From CBDIHP01 sp965279195 (GTDB lineage: Bacteria; Planctomycetota; Planctomycetia; Isosphaerales; Isosphaeraceae), in contig CBDIHP010000027.1 in the NCBI GenBank assembly GCA_965279195.1, forward strand, positions 69,457 through 133,456: a stretch of DNA of 64,000 nt, given 5' to 3'. Positions within the stretch are counted from its first letter, which is position 1. Each line of letters starts with the position of its first letter. The notes under the pieces were generated by a model that made no database searches, was not told where the DNA came from, and worked only from the letters and a program-made list of their open reading frames with translations. This document shows, one piece after another, positions 56,816-64,000 of the stretch. Made by a program: the position numbers and the translations under genes.

Positions 56816-57141
56816 CGCTGAGGACCCTTGGAAATATAGCGGGCCTGTAGGGCGGCGCGAAATTTCTTGAGGTCGGCTTCGGACGGATTTTGAATTTCCA
56901 TATCGCCGACCTTAAAGCTCTTGACTTTATGCAATTCCAGCAATTTTTCGATAAAATCTAGTAACCTTGGCACGGTTTTCAGTACCAATGATGCAACCAC
57001 GATCGCGGCACTCACCCCTCCGTCGAGGTTCCTTCGCTCTGTGACCTGGCTTTGAGAGGCGGGATAAGTATCAATCTCCCGGCGGATCAAATCGACCACA
57101 TCCCTGTCAGCGCTGGCAACGAGCGTGATCGTCTCTTCCAT
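56812..57141 (-). CDS. Small protein resembling EACC1 (effector-associated constant component)
   Basis: 109 residues from the ATG at 57139-57141, with GGAGGAA about 9 nt upstream. Order of elements: an N-terminal strand (ITLVASADRDVVDLIRREI), an acidic loop with DGG, a hydrophobic helix (VSAAIVVASLVLKTVPRLLD), an amphipathic helix and a C-terminal strand-helix (FKVGDMEIQNPSEADLKKF). This layout and length match the EACC1 family, which sits beside protease and other effectors in bacterial conflict systems. The match is by pattern only. It overlaps the metalloprotease gene by 4 bp, the usual arrangement of EACC1 with its effector. Low GC as in its partner. Confidence 0.6.
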   Translation of the reverse strand: MEETITLVASADRDVVDLIRREIDTYPASQSQVTERRNLDGGVSAAIVVASLVLKTVPRLLDFIEKLLELHKVKSFKVGDMEIQNPSEADLKKFRAALQARYISKGPQR

Positions 57142-57298
57142 GGCTCACTTCCTCCACTGGGCGACAACCAAGGCTTTGGAACGGTGTGTTCCTCAAACAC
57201 CGATTGCAGCCGCTCGGGTTTCCAAAATCAAAGAAATTCCCGATGTTCGGTGCGCTCCGGGTGAGCGTCTCGAAAGTAGGTGGGAGGGCAACGCGGAG

Positions 57299-57413
57299 GG
57301 CAACGCGGGGACATGCAATGCATCAAAGAGTAAAGGGTGGCTGCCCAGTTTGCGCATCCTCCGTACCTTCCGTATGTCCTACGCCTGGGGCAACGCGGGG
57401 ACATGCAATGCAT
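57299..57413 (+). repeat. Two REP cores upstream of the EACC1-like gene
   Basis: CAACGCGGGGACATGCAATG occurs at 57301-57320 and 57391-57410, both extended to ...CAT and preceded by GG. A partial unit (GGGCAACGCGGAG) abuts the first. They are in the plus orientation, opposite to those at 54.7-55.0 kb, so the EACC1-like/metalloprotease pair lies between oppositely oriented REP groups. Confidence 0.8.
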
Positions 57414-57518
57414 TAGGCCTTGGATCTTACGCCCCAGGCTACGCATCTTCCCCATTTGTCCGCTGATGCAACACCTGCCCCGGCATTGCCCGCCGGCATT
57501 GCCCGGGCATCGCCCGAA

Positions 57519-57588
57519 TGCGTAGGGTCCGCCATTGCGGACCAATTTTTCTATAATGAATTGGTCCGCAATGGTGGACCCTACGCAT
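57519..57588. repeat. Long hairpin overlapping a stop codon
   Basis: Arms 57519-57548 and 57559-57588 pair at 29 of 30 positions (ATGCGTAGGGTCC...GGACCAATT) with a 10-nt AT-rich loop. The right arm's last base is the first base of the minus-strand stop codon of the following gene. Its strength and place suggest a terminator or mRNA 3'-end stabiliser. Confidence 0.8.
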
Positions 57589-60542
57589 CATCTCGCCCGA
57601 TCCAGCTCGGCCTTCAGCTTGCCGAGGAACTCGTCCGACAGCCCCGGCGCCGTGGACTTGAGCATCCCCAGGAAGTGGGCGACGGCCGGTTTGGACGAGG
57701 GGAAGCCGATGTTGGTCGAGGCGGCGCCTTCATAGGGAGACGCCTTGGCGTTCGAGGTCGCCAGGGTCGTTCCGCCGGCGTCGAGGATGGCGAACCAGGG
57801 GACGCCGTTGCTCGCGTCCTTGCCCTGATAACGTTCGACCACCCGCGAGGTGTCGGTGTCGCGGCTGATGTCGAGCTTCACGAAGACGTAGTGCTTCGAC
57901 AGCTCCGCCTTGTGCGACTCCAGGAACCTCGCCAGCAACCGGCAGGGGCCGCACCACGACGCCGAGCAGATGAGGAAGAGCGTCTTGTTCTCCTCCCTCG
58001 CCTTCGCGAGCCCGGCCTTCACCATCTCCTCCGCGTCGCGAGTCGGGGGCTTGAGCGGCGATAGGAAGGCAGCAAGGGCCTTCGGGTTGAGTTTGCCGTC
58101 CTTCAGCAGTTCCAGTGGATAGACGGCGCTCAGCTTGCCGTCGTCCCCGAGCACCGCCAGCCGGGGCGATTCGTTGCCGGGGTCCGGCAGGCCGAGCCGC
58201 TTCGCCAGGGCCTTCACGCTCGCCTGGGACACATCCAGGCTCGCCAGTTCGAACTCCCAGCGCAGGTCGGCCGGGGTCTTCGGTCGCGATTTGTCTTCGC
58301 TGGTATCCTGATCGTTGAACAGCTGGAACAGCTCGACGGACGCGGGATCCTTCGGCTTGCCGAACAGCAAAAGCGGCCGGGTGTACTCGCGCTTGGCCTC
58401 GATCAGGGTGTACGACAGCTTCTCCTCGGGCGTCTTCTCGCCACGCGCGGCGAAGGCGTCGCGCGTGCGGTCGGCGGCCGTGGGGGGCTGGTATGGCTTG
58501 GGCGGGGACAGGTCGGCCGTCACGTCGCCCAGATCCTGCAGTGCGGCCGAGGTCGGTGTTACCTGGGCCACGACCCTGGAATGGCCCTCACTCCCCTTGA
58601 GATAGGCCGACATCTGGTACGTTTCGCCGGGCACAAGTCCAACCATCTCCCAGCGGCCGTCCTTGTCGATGGCCGCGTTGTTGCCGAAGGCATACGTGAA
58701 CGGGCTGGACTGCGGCGGCCCGAGCGACACGCGGAGGCCGTAGTTGAACTTGTACTCCGCTATCGGCCGGCCCTCGGGATCGAGCAGCCTCCCGCGAGCC
58801 TTCGCCAGCGGCTTGAGCACGAACTTCGCCTCGGCCGCGTCCGCATCGATCCGCTGGATGGCGCCGAGGGTTCGATCTCGCGAGAACACCCCGAGCACGA
58901 GCGGGTCGATCCGGCGTCGCTGCTCGACGCGGCCGTTCTCGTCGGTCGTCGCCCTCGGGAAGGAACTGCCCGCCTGGGACTCATAGACGCCCTCCACCGC
59001 GGCGTCCGCGACCGGCTTGCCTTTCTTATCGACTACGGTCAATGCGAATGGCCCGAATTCCCGCTTCGGCAGGGTGATGTCGCGGACCAGTTCGGCCGGG
59101 GGATTTTCGGCCGGTATCGTGATCTGGATCGGCTCGACCTTGTCCGAAGCCTGGAGGGTGTACTCGCCCGGTCCGATCAGGAAGTCGAATCGGCCGTCCT
59201 TGTCCGCCTGCCTGGACTCGTAGGAGAAGACGGGGAGCTTGTTGCGGTTGCCCTTCTCGCGGATCTCGTCGGGGACCTGCCCCTTCTCGATGCGATAGTG
59301 GACGTAGGTGCCCGGGGCGGGCTTGCGATCGCTGCCGGCGACGACCTGCCCCTTGAGGCGCGTCCCCGGTCCGAGCACGAAGTCCACGCCGGTGGTGGGC
59401 TTGCCCGCGACGACAACAATCCCCGCGCGATAGGGCGCGGCCATGTCGCCCCGCGTGGCGGTCAGGACGTACGCATGCTGGCTGTAGGCCCTGATCGCGT
59501 ATCGCCCCTCGTCATCGGTGACCGCCTCGCCGCTGAAGAGATTTCCCCCGCCGTAGCCCGCCTGGCCGGTCAGCCGGATCTTCACATCGGGTGCGGGGCG
59601 TCCGTCCGCCGTCGTGACCCGGCCCGAGAGCCGTTCGCGCGGCTGGAGCGTGTGCGAGACCTCGTTCCGCGAGGCGATCCCATCGATATATGACGGGGAA
59701 ATCGAGTACCAGTCGTCCGAGTCGGGAAATGACATCAACCCGCCTTCAACATCCGCCGGAAGCCAGTCGAAGACGACCGAGCCCGTCGCATCGGTCTTGC
59801 GTGTCGTGCCCGGCAAGGTCCCCGATGTCGTACCACGGCCGTTCCTTTTGAAGTACGAAGCGCCGACATTCACCCCCTCGATGGGTTTGCCGTCGCGGGT
59901 GACGGTCTTGATCCGCAGCGGCGGCCTTGCCCCGTCGAGCTTGAGCGTAACCTTGTCAGGAACCGGCGCCGGGCGGTCGGGAGAGGACGAGCGTTCGCCT
60001 GTTGCGTAATCGAAGCCGACCTTGGGGCGGAGGGCGTAGACCGACCATTGTTTCGCATCCGCCGGGAATGCGGCCGACCAGCGACCCCGTGCGTCGGTCT
60101 GCCCGGCGGCGAGTTCGGAATAGTACAGGCTTGTGTGGACCTCGGCCCCTTCGATCGGCTTGCCCCTGCCTTCGACGACCTGCACCTCGCAGACCTTGGG
60201 TGCCTTGAGGATCAGCTTTTCGCGGATCCCGCCCGCCGGCTCGTCCCAGACATGAACGAACGCCAGCTTCCCGTCGTCCGCACGCGCCATGACGGACAGG
60301 GTGGCATGTCCATAACTATTCAACGGCACGTCGAGCCGGAACGAACCGTCCGCCGCCGACCGCACGGGTTTGGCCTTCAACATCCCCAGGCTCGCGACCT
60401 CGACCCCGGCCACCGGTTTGCCAGACTCGTCCACGACCGTCCCCGAGAACGGGATGGTGTGCCGACCGGCGTCGGCGTATGCCTTGGTTGAGATCAGGAC
60501 GTAGGCGACCAGAAAGGCGCAGGTGGGCAAGCGTCCGAGCAT
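57588..60542 (-). CDS. Exported carboxypeptidase-regulatory-repeat protein with C-terminal thioredoxin domain
   Basis: 984 residues from the ATG at 60540-60542, with a signal peptide (LPTCAFLVAYVLISTKAYA). Residues about 30-660 hold at least six transthyretin-like carboxypeptidase-regulatory domains (FSGTVVDESGKPVAGVEV, LSGRVTTADGRPAPDVKIRL, LKGQVVAGSDRKPAPGT, ARGRLLDPEGRPIAEYKF). After a linker, residues about 830-975 form a thioredoxin domain with an intact CGPC site (FLICSASWCGPCRLLARFL), a following KLDIS strand and a PWF cis-Pro region. It probably works in the periplasm as a disulfide reductase or isomerase tethered by beta-sandwich modules. It contrasts with the CxxS protein at 9757-10812. 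The stop codon lies in the arm of a 30-bp hairpin. Confidence 0.88.
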   Translation of the reverse strand: MLGRLPTCAFLVAYVLISTKAYADAGRHTIPFSGTVVDESGKPVAGVEVASLGMLKAKPVRSAADGSFRLDVPLNSYGHATLSVMARADDGKLAFVHVWDEPAGGIREKLILKAPKVCEVQVVEGRGKPIEGAEVHTSLYYSELAAGQTDARGRWSAAFPADAKQWSVYALRPKVGFDYATGERSSSPDRPAPVPDKVTLKLDGARPPLRIKTVTRDGKPIEGVNVGASYFKRNGRGTTSGTLPGTTRKTDATGSVVFDWLPADVEGGLMSFPDSDDWYSISPSYIDGIASRNEVSHTLQPRERLSGRVTTADGRPAPDVKIRLTGQAGYGGGNLFSGEAVTDDEGRYAIRAYSQHAYVLTATRGDMAAPYRAGIVVVAGKPTTGVDFVLGPGTRLKGQVVAGSDRKPAPGTYVHYRIEKGQVPDEIREKGNRNKLPVFSYESRQADKDGRFDFLIGPGEYTLQASDKVEPIQITIPAENPPAELVRDITLPKREFGPFALTVVDKKGKPVADAAVEGVYESQAGSSFPRATTDENGRVEQRRRIDPLVLGVFSRDRTLGAIQRIDADAAEAKFVLKPLAKARGRLLDPEGRPIAEYKFNYGLRVSLGPPQSSPFTYAFGNNAAIDKDGRWEMVGLVPGETYQMSAYLKGSEGHSRVVAQVTPTSAALQDLGDVTADLSPPKPYQPPTAADRTRDAFAARGEKTPEEKLSYTLIEAKREYTRPLLLFGKPKDPASVELFQLFNDQDTSEDKSRPKTPADLRWEFELASLDVSQASVKALAKRLGLPDPGNESPRLAVLGDDGKLSAVYPLELLKDGKLNPKALAAFLSPLKPPTRDAEEMVKAGLAKAREENKTLFLICSASWCGPCRLLARFLESHKAELSKHYVFVKLDISRDTDTSRVVERYQGKDASNGVPWFAILDAGGTTLATSNAKASPYEGAASTNIGFPSSKPAVAHFLGMLKSTAPGLSDEFLGKLKAELDRAR

Positions 60543-60666
60543 GATCCGCTCCGCCGCGAAGGGGGGAAATGAGGGCCGGCGCCGGCCCCTGATGGATCAT
60601 GCTAAACAAATGGTCGGCGAGATGGGGTAGCAAAAAGTTGCTGGATTCTCGATCGCCTGCGTCAAG

Positions 60667-60694
60667 GCGGCAGCCGGACGGCCGCACTCCAAAG
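60667..60694 (-). terminator. Hairpin with CACTCC tail at a gene end
   Basis: GCGGC (60667-60671) and GCCGC (60681-60685) form a short stem, followed by ACTCCAAAG up to the minus-strand stop at 60695. The shape and the CACTCC tail match the hairpin at 9730-9756, so both may belong to one family of 3'-end elements. Confidence 0.4.
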
Positions 60695-61063
60695 TTAGCG
60701 TTTGAGGCTCGGTTCCTCTGGGAATGGGCGGGAGCGGGCGTCGTTGAGGAAGAGGAGGAAGGCGGAGAGGAACAGGCAGCTTGCCAGTCCGGCGAGGAGG
60801 CCCCAGATGGCGACGTCCTGGGAGCGCTGGCCGGAGGTGTCGCGGGGGGCGAACAGGAGGGCGGCGCCGCCGAGGAGGACGGCGAGCAGGCCGGTCGGCA
60901 GGACGAACCCGATCATCTTCAGGGGCCAGGGCGGCGGGAGCAAGAAGCCAATCAATCCCGCGCCGACCGAGAGGCCGCCGACGACCAGGCTTGAGATCGT
61001 CAGCCACGTCAGGCGGGCCGGCGGGGCGTCGTCCAGGGGCGGCAGATTCGGGTCGTCCGGCAT
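60695..61063 (-). CDS. Small membrane protein
   Basis: 122 residues from the ATG at 61061-61063 (MPDDPNLPPLDDAPPARLTW); the frame extends upstream to 61192 without coding character. Three hydrophobic segments at about residues 19-40, 48-70 and 85-108 suggest three membrane helices. The N-terminus is Pro/Asp-rich and the C-terminus basic. I do not recognise a family. The interval 61064-61420 upstream (about 357 bp) holds only the divergent promoters and no gene. Confidence 0.75.
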   Translation of the reverse strand: MPDDPNLPPLDDAPPARLTWLTISSLVVGGLSVGAGLIGFLLPPPWPLKMIGFVLPTGLLAVLLGGAALLFAPRDTSGQRSQDVAIWGLLAGLASCLFLSAFLLFLNDARSRPFPEEPSLKR

Positions 61064-61420
61064 CGCGGTCACTCGCCTGTCATTCGTCAGGATCGGGAGA
61101 ATCGTCGGTCTTGGCCCCGGCCCCTGGAATCCGTCCGGAATTCCCCAACTGCCGGCGGGCCTCGCCTCATCGTAACCTCGGGGCCCGATCAAGGCGATGC
61201 TCTCCCTCGCCCGGCGCCAAACCTGGGAGGCTCCGAGATGATCGAGGTTAAGGTGTTGTGAGTAAAGAGTCTGCGTCGAAATGGCTTCGTTTCGCCGGAA
61301 TGGGGTTTCGGTTTTTTCAAGCCCCGGACACCCGGCGCGGATTCCGCCGCGTCGTCTCGGCTGGGGTTGACCCCCGGGGGGCGGTCGATAGTCTGGGCGG
61401 GATCGCGAGGAGGTTCACGG

Positions 61421-62155
61421 ATGGCGGCCGATTCGGGCGGTGCGAACACAACACGACGCAGGTGGCCGAGGCGGGCGCTCGTCGCCGGGGCCCTGGCGGC
61501 GGTCGCCTTCAACCTGGCGTTCTTCAACTTCCTCTATCGCGGCAACTTCGCCGTGGTCGTCGAGGGCCAGCTCTACCGCAGCGCCCAGCCGCGCGGGGGG
61601 CTCGACGGCTGGATCGGCACGCATCGCATCGCGTCGATCCTCAACCTGCGAGGCGTGTCGAAGGACTACCCCGCCGAGATCGAGACCGCACAGAAGCGGG
61701 GCGTGGACGTCTACGACCTCCCGATGCGGGCCACCCAGCGGCCGACCCGCAACGACCTGCTAACGATCCTCGACTTCTTCGAGGCCTGCCGCTACCCCCT
61801 GCTCATCCATTGCAAATCCGGCTCGGACCGGACGGGCATGGCCGTGGGGCTGTACTTGTTGATGAAAGGCGGGAAGTCGCCCGAGGCGGCCGAGGAGGCG
61901 TTCACGGCTTACCACGGGCACGTGGCCCTCGGCGGGACCGAACACCTGCATGCGCCGTTCCGGGAGTATGCGGCCTGGTTGCGTTCCCAGCACCTCACCC
62001 ACGACCCGGAGCGGTTCCGGTCGTGGGTCGCGACCCAGTACGACGCCGAGGATCTGGCCGACGCGACGCCGAAGCCGTTGAGGCCCGTGCATCGCGGCGA
62101 GGCCCCCGCTCCGGCGGTGGCGAACGGGGCGTCGGAGCCCGCCGGCAAGAAATAA
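61421..62155 (+). CDS. Membrane-anchored dual-specificity/tyrosine phosphatase-like protein
   Basis: 244 residues from the ATG at 61421, with GAGGAGG about 8 nt upstream; the frame opens 18 codons earlier. A signal-anchor helix at about residues 20-42 is followed by a phosphatase domain: VVEGQLYRSAQP, SILNLRGVSKDYPAEIE and the P-loop LLIHCKSGSDRTGMAVGLYL (Cys about 145, Arg about 151), the CX5R signature. The general-acid Asp is not certain. It resembles the bacterial tyrosine-phosphatase group that starts with YRSAQP and may act on phosphoproteins or phosphoinositide-like lipids. The C-terminal 40 residues are Pro/Ala-rich. The Ada-AlkA gene follows 56 bp downstream. Confidence 0.87.
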   Translation: MAADSGGANTTRRRWPRRALVAGALAAVAFNLAFFNFLYRGNFAVVVEGQLYRSAQPRGGLDGWIGTHRIASILNLRGVSKDYPAEIETAQKRGVDVYDLPMRATQRPTRNDLLTILDFFEACRYPLLIHCKSGSDRTGMAVGLYLLMKGGKSPEAAEEAFTAYHGHVALGGTEHLHAPFREYAAWLRSQHLTHDPERFRSWVATQYDAEDLADATPKPLRPVHRGEAPAPAVANGASEPAGKK

Positions 62156-62211
62156 GGCCGGCGTCCGAAAACGGCCAGACACTCCTCCGGACGGGTGATA
62201 ATCTCGGGGCC

Positions 62212-63777
62212 ATGAGAACCCTCGACCCCGACGCCTGCTATCGCGCCCTCCTCGCCCGCGACGCGAGGTTCGACGGCCTCTTCTTCGTGGGGGTGCTGTC
62301 GACCCGGATCTACTGCCGGCCGGTCTGCCCGGTCCGGCCGCCGCTGGCGAAGAACTGCACGTTCCACCCCAACGCCGCCGCCGCCGAGCAGGCGGGGTTC
62401 CGCCCCTGCCTGCGGTGCCGGCCGGAACTCGCCCCCGGCCACGCCCCGATGGACGCCGTCGGCCGGCTCGCCCGCGCGGCCGCGACCCGCATCGAGGCCG
62501 GCGCCCTCGGGCTCGACGGCCGGCTCGAGGACCTCGCGGCCGAGTTCGGCGTCTGCACGAGGCAACTCCGCCGGGCCATCCGCCAGGAGTACGGCGTCTC
62601 GCCGATCCAGCTCGCCCAGACGCACCGTTTGCTGCTCGCCAAACGGTTGCTCACGGAAACGCATCTCAAATTGATCGACGTCGCATTCGCCAGCGGCTTC
62701 GGCAGCGTCCGGCGCTTCAATCACGCGTTCTCGGCCCGCTACGGCATGCCCCCCTCGCGGATCCGCAAGGGGCAGGAACCGGCGACCCCCGCCGAGACGC
62801 TGACCCTGAACCTCGCCTACCGCCCCCCGCTCGACTGGCCCGCCCTGCTCGACTTCATCGGCGGCCGGGCGACCCTGGGCGTGGAACGCATCGACGGGAA
62901 TGCGTATCTCCGGACCGTCGCCATCGGCGACGCCCGGGGCTGGCTCCGCATCCGGCCGGGTTCCCGACCCAACTCGCTGACGGTCGAGATGGATGCGTCC
63001 CTGGCCCCGGTCCTGCCCGCCGTGCTGGGGCGATTGAAGTCGCTGCTCGACCTCGACGCCCGGCCCGACGCGATCGCCGAGGTCCTGCGCCGGGACGATC
63101 ATCTCCGGCCGCTGGTCGACGCCCGTCCCGGCCTGCGACTTCCCGGGGCGTTCGACCCGTTCGAGGTGCTCATCCGGGCGATCCTCGGCCAGCAGGTTTC
63201 CGTGCGTGCCGCGACGACCCTGGCGGGCCGGGTGGCTGGGCGTTACGGCCGGCCGGTGGCAACGCCGATCGACGGCCTCGACCGGGCCTTCCCCGATGCC
63301 ACGACGCTTGCCGATGCGAGCATCGATGACCTGCGGGCCCTCGGGCTGATGCAGGCCCGGGCCGCCTGCGTTCTCGCGGTGTCCGAAGCCGTCCGCGACG
63401 GGTCGGTGACGCTCGGCCCGTCGGCCGACCCCGAGGCGACGATGGCCCGGCTCCGGGCGTTGCCAGGCATCGGCGAGTGGACATCGCATTACGCGGCGAT
63501 GCGGATCCTGGGCTGGACGGACGCCTTCCCCCACGGCGACCTCGGCCTCAAGCAGGCCCTGCCGTCGGAGACGCCCCGTTCCCTGCTCGCCCGCGCCGAG
63601 GCCTGGCGACCCTGGCGGGCCTACGCCGCGATGCACGTGTGGCGCGGCCTGGCGGACCGTGCCATGACCCCGGCGATTGCGTCTGCGCCGGCCGACAGGA
63701 GCGCTGGGCGAGGGTCTCCAGACCCCGCCCTCCCGGTGGACGCGCTCTACCACTCAACCGGGTCTCCAGACCCGTGA
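62212..63777 (+). CDS. Ada-type regulator fused to DNA-3-methyladenine glycosylase (AlkA)
   Basis: 521 residues from the ATG at 62212. Residues 1-75 are the Ada zinc domain (ARDARFDGLFFVGVLSTRIY, then CRPVC and CLRC giving four Cys, of which Cys38-equivalent is the methyl acceptor). Residues about 85-185 are an AraC-type DNA-binding domain (LEDLAAEFGVCTRQLRRAI; IDVAFASGFGSVRRF). Residues about 195-495 are AlkA: the beta N-domain and the HhH glycosylase (LRALPGIGEWTSHYAAMRIL) with the catalytic Asp in FPHGDLGLKQAL. The protein should sense alkylation and excise damaged bases. The last 25 residues are encoded by an arm of the palindrome at 63701-63869. The start of an Ogt-type gene follows. Confidence 0.92.
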   Translation: MRTLDPDACYRALLARDARFDGLFFVGVLSTRIYCRPVCPVRPPLAKNCTFHPNAAAAEQAGFRPCLRCRPELAPGHAPMDAVGRLARAAATRIEAGALGLDGRLEDLAAEFGVCTRQLRRAIRQEYGVSPIQLAQTHRLLLAKRLLTETHLKLIDVAFASGFGSVRRFNHAFSARYGMPPSRIRKGQEPATPAETLTLNLAYRPPLDWPALLDFIGGRATLGVERIDGNAYLRTVAIGDARGWLRIRPGSRPNSLTVEMDASLAPVLPAVLGRLKSLLDLDARPDAIAEVLRRDDHLRPLVDARPGLRLPGAFDPFEVLIRAILGQQVSVRAATTLAGRVAGRYGRPVATPIDGLDRAFPDATTLADASIDDLRALGLMQARAACVLAVSEAVRDGSVTLGPSADPEATMARLRALPGIGEWTSHYAAMRILGWTDAFPHGDLGLKQALPSETPRSLLARAEAWRPWRAYAAMHVWRGLADRAMTPAIASAPADRSAGRGSPDPALPVDALYHSTGSPDP

Positions 63778-63869
63778 GTTGGTGCCGCTATCCAATGGGT
63801 CCGGAGACCCGGTTCGGTGGCCTTCTTCGATCACGGTAGGGGCGGGGTCTGGAGACCCTCGCCCGGCGC
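63701..63869. repeat. Nested palindrome overlapping the 3' end of the Ada-AlkA gene
   Basis: Outer arms 63701-63730 and 63840-63869 match at 29 of 30 positions (GCGC(T/C)GGGCGAGGGTCTCC...CGCCC). Inner arms 63756-63773 and 63797-63814 match at 17 of 18 (AACCGGGTCTCC...). The GGGTCTCCAGACCC motif is itself palindromic. The left half is translated as the C-terminus of the upstream protein; the GCGCTGGGCGAG start matches the middle arm at 9516. Confidence 0.82.
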
Positions 63870-63935
63870 TTTCGACCTTTGCCTGGCGATCCTGGTATGA
63901 GAGGTCGAGAATGTTTATGGGAATGGGGTTTGCTT

Positions 63936-64000
63936 ATGTCTGCGATGGCTGTCGGAACCTACTGGATGCACCTCCCCAGCCCGATCGGCCCGCTCTTGCT
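63936..64000 (+). CDS. Start of an O6-methylguanine-DNA methyltransferase (Ogt-like), truncated by the window edge
   Basis: The frame from the ATG at 63936 reads MSAMAVGTYWMHLPSPIGPL and continues to the window edge. The ...SPIGPL(L) segment is the N-terminal signature of Ogt/MGMT proteins, and the position directly after an Ada-AlkA gene fits an alkylation-repair operon. An ATG at 63945 is an alternative start. Only 21 residues are visible, so the catalytic PCHR motif cannot be checked. Confidence 0.65.
   Translation, partial: MSAMAVGTYWMHLPSPIGPLL

Overview
The window looks like a chromosome segment of a planctomycete, most likely from the Isosphaeraceae. This rests on high GC, two DUF1559 pseudopilin-like proteins with the H-X9-DG motif, large secreted proteins that start with a basic leader and an LEPR-XLL-type motif, a DUF1501 protein, a creatininase-family protein, and WD40/caspase/kinase proteins. 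The family assignment is inferred from gene content; no rRNA or tRNA gene was seen.

Layout. 1-4.7 kb is an accessory region: a gene fragment, a frameshifted helical gene, a lower-GC membrane subtilase-like gene whose catalytic Asp reads as Ser, and a RAYT-type HUH transposase with its REP repeats. 5.3-25.6 kb holds secreted and surface proteins: a repeat/FG-GAP protein, a TlpA-like protein with a CxxS site, a giant right-handed beta-helix protein of about 4250 residues with a frameshift near its C-terminus, and a predicted outer-membrane protein. 26-37.7 kb is a signalling cluster: a WD40-PDZ-pseudocaspase gene convergent with a two-gene unit of a membrane Ser/Thr kinase fused to an FGE/SUMF1 domain and a WD40 protein with a degenerate N-terminal and an intact C-terminal caspase domain. 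38-53.8 kb carries mostly ordinary metabolic and exported proteins (alpha/beta hydrolase, Sfp-type PPTase, two pseudopilin-lipoprotein pairs, creatininase family, aldo/keto reductase, DUF1501, PHP-like hydrolase). 53.8-57.6 kb is a second accessory region: an ArsR regulator with a clear terminator, a repeat-rich stretch, then a lower-GC pair of a small EACC1-like protein and a HELGH metalloprotease, with repeats on both sides. 57.6-64 kb has a carboxypeptidase-regulatory/thioredoxin protein, a small membrane protein, a dual-specificity phosphatase, and an Ada-AlkA fusion followed by the start of an Ogt-type methyltransferase.

The most striking signal is structural. At least five families of palindromic repeats lie between genes. 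One of them (core CAACGCGGGGACATGCAA) occurs about ten times, sits directly upstream of the RAYT gene, and flanks both lower-GC protease loci. Another caps the 3' ends of convergent genes. The caspase/pseudocaspase/kinase cluster and the EACC1-like plus metalloprotease pair are the best candidates for undescribed systems.
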